Positions 1 to 6,862 of a stretch of DNA of 6,862 nt are shown here, piece after piece. The position numbers and the translations under genes were made by a program. Under the pieces are notes generated by a model. It was not told where the DNA came from, ran no database searches, and worked only from the letters and a program-made list of their open reading frames with translations. Position 1 is the first letter of the stretch, and the number at the start of each line of letters is the position of its first letter. The DNA lies in contig CAYTQK010000185.1 in NCBI GenBank assembly GCA_964439745.1, positions 1 to 6,862 of the forward strand. Reading direction: 5' to 3'. Origin of the DNA: CAYTQK01 sp964439745. Its GTDB lineage: Bacteria > Desulfobacterota > Desulfobacteria > Desulfobacterales > Desulfosudaceae.

Positions 1-1626
<1,626 letters not shown>

Positions 1627-1786
1627 AAACCAGACTCCTTTTTGCAAGAGAGCGAATATCCGCTTGATCCTTTCGACGGAAAAGTAATTGTTCAGGACGG
1701 TAGCCGCGCCATCTTTTCCCCTTGGCGCAGACAGTCAATCCGCTCTGGTTTTACAGATTAAATTTTTATGCTCATCCCGGCGCGCC
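1627..1786 (-). other. 160-bp intergenic gap with a short GC-rich hairpin
   Basis: This is the longest gap inside the minus-strand operon. It contains an inverted repeat, GCGCC (1706-1710) with GGCGC (1724-1728). In the transcript it can extend to about 7 pairs with one G-U and a 13-nt loop. No U-run follows, so it is not a convincing intrinsic terminator. TTGACT occurs on the minus strand near 1737-1732, but there is no good -10 at 16-18 bp. I see no small ORF with a ribosome binding site. The gap may hold a weak internal promoter or an RNA-processing site; this is unproven. Confidence 0.35.
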
Positions 1787-2146
1787 CTACAGGCTGAGCA
1801 CTGCGCCGTCGCACATCAGCTTGATCAGCTCCGTGGCCGGGGCCAGGCGGGCGCCTTCGATGAGGTCTTCGGCGGCGATCCGCCGGGCTTCGGCACAGGG
1901 CGCGCAGACCAGGATGGGAACTTCGTGGGCCTGCAGGTAGACAAGCAGATCATCGGCGATGTCGCCGGTGGCTGCCCGCAGGTGCAGGGCCAGCCCCTCC
2001 TTGGCGATGTAGACAGCTTCGTCCAGAAGAAACAGGGAGACGTTTTTGCCTTCCTTGTGGGCAACGGTGGCCAGGTGCACGGCCCGGGTGGCCCGGTTGG
2101 GATTGTTGGTTCCGCAGGACAGAGCGATAACGACATTGTCAGTCAT
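1787..2146 (-). CDS. DsrE/DsrF-like family protein
   Basis: A 119-residue cytoplasmic protein with no signal peptide. The layout fits the DsrE/TusD-like fold: an N-terminal strand (NVVIALSCGTNN), a helix with RAVHLATVAHKEG, strand VSLFLLDEAVYIAKEG (36-51), then VPILVCAPCAEAR (76-88). The last segment puts a CxxC pair (Cys81, Cys84) at the position where sulfur-carrying DsrE/TusD proteins have their active cysteine. Cys11 and Cys112 are also present. Family members relay sulfane sulfur as cysteine persulfide, or act as accessory proteins in sulfur oxidation, reduction or tRNA thiolation. The partner rhodanese-reductase downstream and thioredoxin upstream fit a persulfide-handling role, which is inferred. 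The start is set by a strong GGGAGG at about 2151-2156. It is not clearly one of the dsrEFH trio, since it stands alone. Confidence 0.85.
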   Translation of the reverse strand: MTDNVVIALSCGTNNPNRATRAVHLATVAHKEGKNVSLFLLDEAVYIAKEGLALHLRAATGDIADDLLVYLQAHEVPILVCAPCAEARRIAAEDLIEGARLAPATELIKLMCDGAVLSL

Positions 2147-2201
2147 GATTACCTCCCTCGGTCTGGCATGTGACGGTCATGATAGTAACATATTTTTCAA
2201 A

Positions 2202-2519
2202 TTATAGCACCTGCTGAATGGCGTCGGAAAGTACGTTTTCGCTCTGCAGCCCGACAAAGCGGTTGACCTCCTGGCCTTCGCGGAAGAGCAGCAGGGTGGG
2301 GATGCTCATAATTTTCATCCGCGCGGCCGCCTCCGGATTTTTGTCCACGTCCACCGCGGCCACGGTGGCCCGTCCTTCAAATGCCGCGGCCAGTTTTTCC
2401 AGGACCGGTTCCTGTGCCTTGCAGGGGCCGCACCAGACGGCGCTGAAATCCACCAGGCAGACCCCGGTTCCGGTAACCTGGTCAAACATGGCTGTATCGG
2501 TTATGGTCTGTATGCTCAT
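2202..2519 (-). CDS. thioredoxin
   Basis: A 105-residue single-domain thioredoxin of normal length for the family. The strand CLVDFSAVWCGPC (21-33) carries the redox pair Cys30/Cys33 in the canonical WCGPC motif. VDVDKNPEAAARMKIMSIPTLLLF (56-79) includes the conserved cis-proline, Pro74, and FREGQEV plus FVG match the usual C-terminal half. There is no signal peptide, so it acts in the cytoplasm as a protein disulfide or persulfide reductant. An extra cysteine, Cys21, lies before the active site. The frame is open further upstream, but that extension overlaps the end of the DUF1638 gene. The ATG at 2519 is preceded by GGGAGGA (2527-2533) at good spacing, and translation from here gives exactly a thioredoxin domain. 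No thioredoxin reductase lies next to it, so electrons may come from a general reductase or from the operon's own flavoproteins (inference). Confidence 0.95.
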   Translation of the reverse strand: MSIQTITDTAMFDQVTGTGVCLVDFSAVWCGPCKAQEPVLEKLAAAFEGRATVAAVDVDKNPEAAARMKIMSIPTLLLFREGQEVNRFVGLQSENVLSDAIQQVL

Positions 2520-2556
2520 GGGTTGTTCCTCCCGCTTGATCAATGTGGATGGGGCG

Positions 2557-3210
2557 TCAGTCCGGAAGTTTTTCCGCCTGGGCCGTAAGCAGGCTCTTGA
2601 ACCGGTCCAGGGTGACCGGGGCCGCCTGCATGGGAATGCCCATCCAGTCACAGTATTCCAGAAACGATTCCGGGTGCTCGGCCATGTACTGATCCAGGTA
2701 CCCCAGCGCATCCAGAACAATGGCACCGCCGGTGTGCTTGGGAAAATTTTCATTGGCAATGCCCTTATCCCAGCCCTTGAAGACCTGCTCCCGGAATTTC
2801 ACCCAGCCCGGCGTCATCCACCAGACGTCTTCCCCGCCGGCCAGCTCCTGGGCGAGGCGGTCGCGTTCGGCTTCGTCGGCAATCATGTCCATGCAGTGGG
2901 TGGCCTCGATGCGGGCGACGCCGTCCCCCTGCTCCTGGATGATGGTGGCCATGGTGCGCAAAGGATCGTCCGGATTGACATAGCAGAACTTGCCGCCGTA
3001 GACGACAATCACCTTGTCCTTTTTTTCCCGGGCGCGGCGGATGCGGCCCACCAGCTGGCGCTCCAGCTCGGGGATGTCCTGGTGCAGGCCCGGGGTGGTG
3101 TAATAGAGGGTGTCCGTATCCAGAAAACCTTCTTTTTTTAAATGGTTCAGCTCCGGGCTGAGGGTGCCGCAGGCCACGATGGCGATGTCGGCAAATGAAA
3201 TGGATGACAT
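2557..3210 (-). CDS. DUF1638 domain protein
   Basis: A 217-residue soluble protein that I recognise as DUF1638 from its spaced signatures: VACGTLSPEL (12-21), a central VIVVYGGKFC (67-76), ATHCMDM (103-109) and WWMTPGWVKF (130-139). Cys14, Cys76, His105 and Cys106 look like a possible metal or corrinoid ligand set. A further Cys187 lies in the C-terminal helix region LEYCDWMG. The biochemical function of the family is not established to my knowledge. Many members occur near corrinoid-dependent methyltransferase genes in methanogens and anaerobic bacteria. No methyltransferase or corrinoid protein is visible here; its neighbours are a flavodoxin and a thioredoxin, 33 and 37 bp away. The start is supported by GGAGGA on the minus strand at 3220-3215, just upstream of the ATG. 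Family assignment is fairly secure; function is unknown. Confidence 0.85.
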   Translation of the reverse strand: MSSISFADIAIVACGTLSPELNHLKKEGFLDTDTLYYTTPGLHQDIPELERQLVGRIRRAREKKDKVIVVYGGKFCYVNPDDPLRTMATIIQEQGDGVARIEATHCMDMIADEAERDRLAQELAGGEDVWWMTPGWVKFREQVFKGWDKGIANENFPKHTGGAIVLDALGYLDQYMAEHPESFLEYCDWMGIPMQAAPVTLDRFKSLLTAQAEKLPD

Positions 3211-3243
3211 GAGGTCCTCCGCGGGTTTGGCGGTTGATGGCAG

Positions 3244-3732
3244 TCAGCTGCGGGCCAGGGATTTTACCTTGTCCTGCAGACGGGCGATGTCGGCCGCATC
3301 CGGATGACCCGCAGCCGCGGGCGCGTCAGCAATCCAGGCCGGGGGTTCCGGCTTGGCGGAAATTTTTTCCAGCACGGCCGGGTCCACTTGCCCCTGGCAG
3401 TTAAAGGTTCCGACCACCGCAGCCGGGGTGGCCAGTTCTTCGCTGGCGTACCGCATGGCCTCGGCGGCATGGGCGGAATCGGCCGCCGCGCCATGGGTGG
3501 CAAAAAGAAACACCTTTTCATCGCCCTGCAGCCGTTCCATGTAGGCGGCCGCCGCGGGATCGGGCCGGCCGGCCTGGAGCCAGAAACCGATGGCGACCAG
3601 GTCATACCCCTGGGGAGCCGGGGCGGTGTCCACGGCATGAACTTCGGTTTCACCGGGCAGGGCTTCGGCCACGGCATCGGCCAGTTGGCGGGTGTTGCCG
3701 GTTTTGCTGGAATAGACAACCAGGGATTTCAT
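3244..3732 (-). CDS. flavodoxin-family protein (short, Flavodoxin_4/BilS-like)
   Basis: A 162-residue flavodoxin-like FMN protein that should carry electrons in the cytoplasm. The N-terminus MKSLVVYSSKTGNTRQLA contains the FMN-phosphate loop SSKTGNT (8-14). YDLVAIGFWLQAGRPD (43-58) supplies the 50s isoalloxazine loop with Trp51. KVFLFATHGA (73-82) supplies the 90s loop. GTFNCQGQVDP (108-118), with Cys112, is the signature of the short flavodoxin family that also contains BilS, the partner of bilirubin reductase. No bilirubin reductase is seen, so that name is not applied. The C-terminal 40 residues are Ala/Pro-rich. It is the first gene of the minus-strand operon, with an excellent AAAGGAGGA (3746-3738) ahead of the ATG and a sigma54-like promoter upstream. 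Its electron donor and acceptor are unknown; the CoA-disulfide-reductase-like enzyme and the DUF1638 protein are candidates by context. Confidence 0.9.
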   Translation of the reverse strand: MKSLVVYSSKTGNTRQLADAVAEALPGETEVHAVDTAPAPQGYDLVAIGFWLQAGRPDPAAAAYMERLQGDEKVFLFATHGAAADSAHAAEAMRYASEELATPAAVVGTFNCQGQVDPAVLEKISAKPEPPAWIADAPAAAGHPDAADIARLQDKVKSLARS

Positions 3733-3772
3733 GGGAATCCTCCTTTACGGGTTTTTGATTATCAAGACTCAC

Positions 3773-3788
3773 TCAACAAGTATGCCAA
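3773..3788 (-). promoter_or_regulatory. candidate sigma54 (-24/-12) promoter of the flavodoxin operon
   Basis: Read on the minus strand, TTGGCATACTTGTTGA matches the sigma54 pattern TTGGCA-N6-TTGC with the correct GG-N10 spacing. The only important mismatch is at -12, which reads GA instead of GC. The predicted start lies near 3762, giving a leader of about 30 nt that contains the strong ribosome binding site of the flavodoxin gene. The divergent neighbour encodes a sigma54 activator, which raises the prior. The -12 mismatch keeps confidence moderate. Confidence 0.5.
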
Positions 3789-3793
3789 GCCGT

Positions 3794-3822
3794 AAAAAAA
3801 GGGAGGCAGAAGGTCTTTTTTT
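3794..3822. repeat. A-tract/T-tract inverted repeat in the divergent promoter region
   Basis: AAAAAAAG (3794-3801) and CTTTTTTT (3815-3822) are perfect 8-bp inverted arms around a 13-bp centre. They sit just upstream of the sigma54-like element. A further run of six T lies at 3855-3860. The first two tract centres are about 22 bp apart, roughly two helical turns, so intrinsic bending between promoter and enhancer is plausible. A terminator role is unlikely because the only genes around it start here and point outward. Confidence 0.4.
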
Positions 3823-3893
3823 GTTTGGTAAAACCTTGAAATTCATAAGTTATATTTTTTATGGCAGGACGACGCAAGCAGATCAGAAGCGGG

Positions 3894-3922
3894 TTGACGG
3901 AGCGATGAGGATCTGTTACCAT
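3894..3922 (+). promoter_or_regulatory. candidate sigma70-type promoter of the sigma54-activator gene
   Basis: TTGACG (3894-3899), 17 bp, then TACCAT (3917-3922) matches 5/6 and 4/6 of the -35 and -10 consensus with ideal spacing. Transcription would begin near 3929, giving a leader of about 45 nt before the chosen ATG at 3975. The -10 overlaps the first two GTTAC repeats' region, so a protein bound there could block this promoter. Confidence 0.5.
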
Positions 3923-3946
3923 GCGTTACTTAACGTTACCGTAACG
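3915..3946. promoter_or_regulatory. GTTAC repeat array, candidate operator/enhancer
   Basis: GTTAC occurs at 3915-3919, 3925-3929 and 3935-3939, exactly 10 bp apart, and inverted as GTAAC at 3941-3945. This creates two perfect palindromes, CGTTA-CT-TAACG (3924-3935) and CGTTAC-C-GTAACG (3934-3946). Their centres are 10.5 bp apart, on one face of the helix. The array overlaps the -10 of the activator promoter and lies about 130-160 bp upstream of the divergent sigma54-like element. This placement fits binding by the Fis-type HTH of the adjacent activator, which is inferred. Confidence 0.55.
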
Positions 3947-3974
3947 ATAGGCGCAGACAAGGATGGTATCAGTA

Positions 3975-5429
3975 ATGAACCAGAAGGATCAGACCACCAT
4001 TACCCCCAAGTTCGCGGTGAATATCCTGGAAGCCATCGCGGACGGTGTTTTTACCCTCGACAAGGAGGGTGCCATCACTTCCTGGAATCCGGCCATGGAA
4101 CGGATTACCGGTTACAGTGCCGAAGAGGCCCTGGGCCAGCCCTGCCATCTCATGGAATTTTCCGAGTGCTTCGGCAAAACCTGCCCCACCGGTTTTGCCG
4201 AATGCGGTATTTTCGAATATGGCCGGGTAGACGCCAAGGAGTGCTTCATGCGTCACAAGGACGGGTATGACGTGCCCATCATGAAAAGCGCCCGCCTGGT
4301 CAAGGATGAAAAAAATGCCGTCATCGGGGTAGTCGAAACCGTTACCGACCTGACCGAGTTGAAGCGAACCCGGCGTCAGCTGGCCGAGGCCGATCGCAAG
4401 CTGGGGGAGCGCCACCGCCTGAACAATCTTATCGGCAAGAGCGAGGCCATGCAGAAGGTGTTCACGGCCGTGGAAGCCGCCGCCGCCAGTGACGCCACCA
4501 TCCTCATCCAGGGGGAAAGCGGCACCGGCAAGGAGCTGGTGGCCGGCGCCATTCATCACAACAGCACCCGCTCCACCCGCCCCATGGTCACCGTCAATTG
4601 CAGCGCTCTGTCCGAGTCCCTGCTGGAAAGCGAGCTCTTCGGTCATGTCAAGGGCGCCTTCACCGGCGCCGTCCGGGATCGCCGGGGCCGCTTCGAGGAG
4701 GCCGACGGCGGCACCGTCTTTCTGGACGAAATCGCCGAAATCAGCCCTTTCATCCAGGTCAAGCTGCTGCGGGTTCTCCAGGAGCGGGAAGTCGAACGGG
4801 TCGGTGACTCCCGCCAGCGGAAAGTCAACATCCGGATCGTGGCCGCCACCAACCGGGTCCTGCTGGATCAGGTCCAGAAGGGCGAGTTCCGGGAAGATCT
4901 CTATTACCGCCTCAAGGTCTTCCCCATCCAGGTCCCGCCGCTGCGGCAGCGCAAGGAGGATATTCCCCTGCTGACCCAGCACTTCATCGAGGCGCAGAAT
5001 CGCCAGACCGGCAAGCAGATCAAGGGGGTGTCGGCCGACACCATGCGGCTGCTCATGGACTATAACTGGCCGGGCAATGTGCGGGAGCTGGAACATGCCA
5101 TCGAACACGCCTTTGTGCTGTGCGATCTAACCGGGATTATTGAAGCCTTTGACCTGCCCGTGGAAATCCGCCGGGCCGATTACCAGGCAGCCGGGTTGAC
5201 GAGCCGGGCCAATCGCCCTGCTTTTGAACCGGCGGCGTTTCCGGACCGCTCCCCGGTTCGTTCCCGCCTGAAGAACCTGAACCGGCAAGCCCTGGTGGAA
5301 TTACTGGTCGCCTGCGGCTGGAACAAGGCCGAGGCGGCCCGGCAGCTGGGCGTCAGCCGGACTGCCGTGTGGAAGTACATGAAAAAATTTGACATTCCAT
5401 TGCAGCAGCCCGAAGCCGGAATGCTATAA
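3975..5429 (+). CDS. sigma54-dependent transcriptional activator with Cys-rich PAS sensor
   Basis: From the ATG at 3975 the protein has 484 residues in three parts. An N-terminal PAS domain (about 12-125) contains five cysteines (57, 65, 70, 77, 90) around ECFGKTCPTGFAECG. A short helical linker (126-150) follows. The AAA+ domain has Walker A GESGTGKE (180-187), the sigma54-contacting GAFTGA loop (227-232), Walker B VFLDEI with Asp251-Glu252, and REDLYYRL (306-313). The C-terminal Fis-type HTH core NKAEAARQLGVSRTAVWKYM spans 450-469. There is no response-regulator receiver domain, so the signal is probably sensed directly by the PAS domain. It should hydrolyse ATP to open sigma54 promoters, most likely the divergent flavodoxin operon (inference). 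An in-frame ATG at 3963 would add four residues, but AAGG abuts it; the same AAGGA (3959-3963) lies 11 nt before 3975, so I prefer the latter. All activator motifs are intact. Confidence 0.95.
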   Translation: MNQKDQTTITPKFAVNILEAIADGVFTLDKEGAITSWNPAMERITGYSAEEALGQPCHLMEFSECFGKTCPTGFAECGIFEYGRVDAKECFMRHKDGYDVPIMKSARLVKDEKNAVIGVVETVTDLTELKRTRRQLAEADRKLGERHRLNNLIGKSEAMQKVFTAVEAAAASDATILIQGESGTGKELVAGAIHHNSTRSTRPMVTVNCSALSESLLESELFGHVKGAFTGAVRDRRGRFEEADGGTVFLDEIAEISPFIQVKLLRVLQEREVERVGDSRQRKVNIRIVAATNRVLLDQVQKGEFREDLYYRLKVFPIQVPPLRQRKEDIPLLTQHFIEAQNRQTGKQIKGVSADTMRLLMDYNWPGNVRELEHAIEHAFVLCDLTGIIEAFDLPVEIRRADYQAAGLTSRANRPAFEPAAFPDRSPVRSRLKNLNRQALVELLVACGWNKAEAARQLGVSRTAVWKYMKKFDIPLQQPEAGML

Positions 5430-5455
5430 CCGTAAAATTGAGAGGAGTCGAGAAC

Positions 5456-6862
5456 ATGGAAAACCTGCACACCATGTCGGTTGTGGAAATGGCCGCCAAG
5501 ATCCGGCAAAGGGATCTTTCGCCGGTAGCGGTAACCGATTTTTTCCTGGATCGGATTGCCGCTGTCAATCCCCGGCTGAATGCCGTGGTGGTGCCGCGTT
5601 TTGCGGCAGCGCGGCAGGAGGCCCGGGCAGCCGAGGACCGGCTGGCCGGGGACCCGGAGGACCTGCCGCCCCTGTTCGGGGTTCCCTGTACCATCAAGGA
5701 CACCTATGCCATGGCCGGGCTGACCTGGTCCGGTGGCGTCTGGAAACGCCGGAACCGGGTACCGGATTTCGACGCCACGGTGGTGGAACGGGTGCGGCAG
5801 GCCGGGGCCATTGTCATGGGCAAAACCAATGTTCCGGAAGCGGCCATGTGGTGCGAAACCTACAATCACGTCTATGGCCGGACCAATAATCCCTACGATA
5901 TAAGCCGTGGCGTGGGTGGTTCCAGCGGCGGCGAAGGGGCCATTATCGGGGCCGGGGCATCGCCTTTCGGCCTCGGCAGCGATGTCGGGGGGTCCATCCG
6001 CTTTCCCTCGGCCTTCAACGGAGTGGCCGGGCACAAGCCCACCGGCGGCCGGGTCCCCGGATACGGTCACTGGCCCGAGGCCAAGGGGCCGCTGGCACCC
6101 TACACTACCTATGGTCCCATGGCGCGGCGGGTGTCGGATCTGGTCCTGCTGCTGTCTCTGCTGCAGGGGCCGGACGGCCGCGATCCCATCACAGAAGACC
6201 GGGGCTGGCGGGATCCGGACCAGGTGGACCGGAATAATCTGCGGATTTTTTACTTCGAGTCCAACGGCATGTTCCGGGTGGGCCGGGATGTCCGCCGGGC
6301 CATGGCCATGTGCGTCGGGGCCCTGCGGGCGGAAAAGCTGCCGGTGGAATACTGGCGTCCCCGGGGAATGGAGCGGTCGCTGGAAATCTGGCAGGCCGGC
6401 ATGAGCCAGAACCCCGATTCCTTTGACCGCATCCTGGGCGACGGGCAGCCGCTCAACCTGGTCAAAGAGACGGTCCGGTTCGCGGCCCGGCGCGGCAAGC
6501 TGACGTTTCCCGGCCTGGGCCTGGCCCTGGTGGAAAAACCCGCCCAGCTGTTTGCCGGCCGGAACCGCAAGATGCTGGCCCTGGCCGATGATCTGCGCCG
6601 GCGCATGGAAGAGCGGCTGGGGGATAACGGCGTTTTGATCTGCCCGGTTTTTCCCACCCCGGCGCCGAGGCATCATATGATCTGGGCGGACCTGCCCGGC
6701 ATCGGTTATTCCGGGGTGTTCAATATCCTGGGGTTTCCCGCTACCATTCTGCCCATCTATTATAATGACAAGGGGCTGCCGGTCAGTATCCAGGTGGTGG
6801 CGGCCCGCTGGAACGATCACCTGACCCTGGCCGCGGCCGGGCTGCTGGAGTCGATTTTCGGC
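5456..6862 (+). CDS. amidase signature family hydrolase (3' end cut by window)
   Basis: The frame is open for 469 codons to the window edge. The last residues, LTLAAAGLLESIFG, resemble the usual end of the family, so little is missing. The Ser-cisSer-Lys triad is complete: Lys81 in CTIKDTYA, cis-Ser156 in GGSSGGEGA, and nucleophile Ser180 in GSDVGGSIRFPSAF. The spacings of 75 and 24 residues are the same as in GatA and fatty acid amide hydrolase. Text such as YGRTNNPYDISR and the lack of GatB/GatC genes favour a stand-alone, FAAH-like amidase over the tRNA amidotransferase subunit GatA. It has no signal peptide, so it should hydrolyse an amide (or an ester-like bond) in the cytoplasm; the substrate cannot be read from sequence. 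AGAGGAG (5441-5447) precedes the ATG. The 26-bp gap suggests cotranscription with the sigma54 activator. Confidence 0.9.
   Translation, partial: MENLHTMSVVEMAAKIRQRDLSPVAVTDFFLDRIAAVNPRLNAVVVPRFAAARQEARAAEDRLAGDPEDLPPLFGVPCTIKDTYAMAGLTWSGGVWKRRNRVPDFDATVVERVRQAGAIVMGKTNVPEAAMWCETYNHVYGRTNNPYDISRGVGGSSGGEGAIIGAGASPFGLGSDVGGSIRFPSAFNGVAGHKPTGGRVPGYGHWPEAKGPLAPYTTYGPMARRVSDLVLLLSLLQGPDGRDPITEDRGWRDPDQVDRNNLRIFYFESNGMFRVGRDVRRAMAMCVGALRAEKLPVEYWRPRGMERSLEIWQAGMSQNPDSFDRILGDGQPLNLVKETVRFAARRGKLTFPGLGLALVEKPAQLFAGRNRKMLALADDLRRRMEERLGDNGVLICPVFPTPAPRHHMIWADLPGIGYSGVFNILGFPATILPIYYNDKGLPVSIQVVAARWNDHLTLAAAGLLESIFG

Noticed and set aside
2185..2189. Single GTAAC copy between the thioredoxin and DsrE-like genes
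   Set aside because: A lone 5-mer without a palindrome or repeat is expected by chance and lies inside an operon gap.
2520..2759. 80-residue N-terminal extension of the thioredoxin frame
   Set aside because: It overlaps the 3' end of the DUF1638 gene in another frame, and a strong ribosome binding site with ATG at 2519 gives a full-length thioredoxin alone.
2218..3141. 307-codon open frame on the plus strand
   Set aside because: It runs antisense across the thioredoxin and DUF1638 genes and their intergenic gap, and has no recognisable motif.
3244..3732. Naming the flavodoxin bilS
   Set aside because: It shares the short-flavodoxin signature, but no bilirubin reductase (bilR) lies near it and the neighbours point to thiol chemistry.
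3863..3879. Sigma54-like GG...GC on the plus strand (TGGCAGGACGACGC)
   Set aside because: The spacing between GG and GC is 9 bp instead of 10, and the -12 TT is absent. The sigma70-type element downstream explains the activator gene better.
3969..5108. 379-codon open frame on the minus strand
   Set aside because: It is antisense to the PAS and AAA+ domains of the activator, whose motifs are intact.
5180..6820. 546-codon open frame on the minus strand
   Set aside because: It is antisense to the activator's C-terminus and the amidase with its complete catalytic triad. It has Pro/Gly/His-rich shadow composition.
5456..6862. Naming the amidase gatA
   Set aside because: The triad spacing is shared with GatA, but no gatB or gatC is adjacent and the sequence around the second serine reads more like FAAH-type amidases.

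Overview
The window is gene-dense, GC-rich bacterial DNA. It holds five genes on the minus strand and two on the plus strand, arranged around one divergent regulatory region (about 3733-3974). The protein families present (CoA-disulfide-reductase-like flavoprotein with a rhodanese tail, DsrE-like protein, DUF1638 protein, short flavodoxin, sigma54 activator with a Cys-rich PAS domain) suggest an anaerobic, sulfur-metabolising bacterium. A member of the Desulfobacterota (sulfate reducers and relatives) fits best. That placement is inferred from gene content, not from a marker gene.

Minus strand, in transcription order: a flavodoxin-family protein (3732-3244), a DUF1638 protein (3210-2557), a thioredoxin with a WCGPC active site (2519-2202), a DsrE/DsrF-like protein (2146-1787), and an FAD/NAD(P)H CoA-disulfide/persulfide reductase-like enzyme with a C-terminal rhodanese domain (1626 to beyond base 1). 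The first three gaps are 33, 37 and 55 bp and the last is 160 bp. All five genes have good Shine-Dalgarno sequences, so this looks like one operon. A sigma54-like -24/-12 element lies about 40-55 bp upstream of the first gene.

Plus strand: a sigma54-dependent activator with PAS, AAA+ and Fis-type HTH domains (3975-5429), then, 26 bp later, an amidase-signature hydrolase (5456 to beyond 6862). The activator has a good sigma70-type promoter candidate. Its -10 is embedded in a striking array of GTTAC motifs, with three direct copies at exactly 10-bp spacing and two abutting palindromes one helical turn apart. The array is about 130-160 bp from the sigma54 element, a suitable distance for an enhancer.

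Working model (inference): the activator senses a redox, thiol or persulfide cue through its Cys-rich PAS domain. It binds the GTTAC array, represses or tunes its own promoter, and switches on the divergent flavodoxin/DUF1638/thioredoxin/DsrE/rhodanese-reductase operon. Together the operon products could move electrons from NAD(P)H and flavin to thiols and persulfides. The DUF1638 protein and the amidase are the parts whose role is least clear, and as a set I do not recognise this as a named system.
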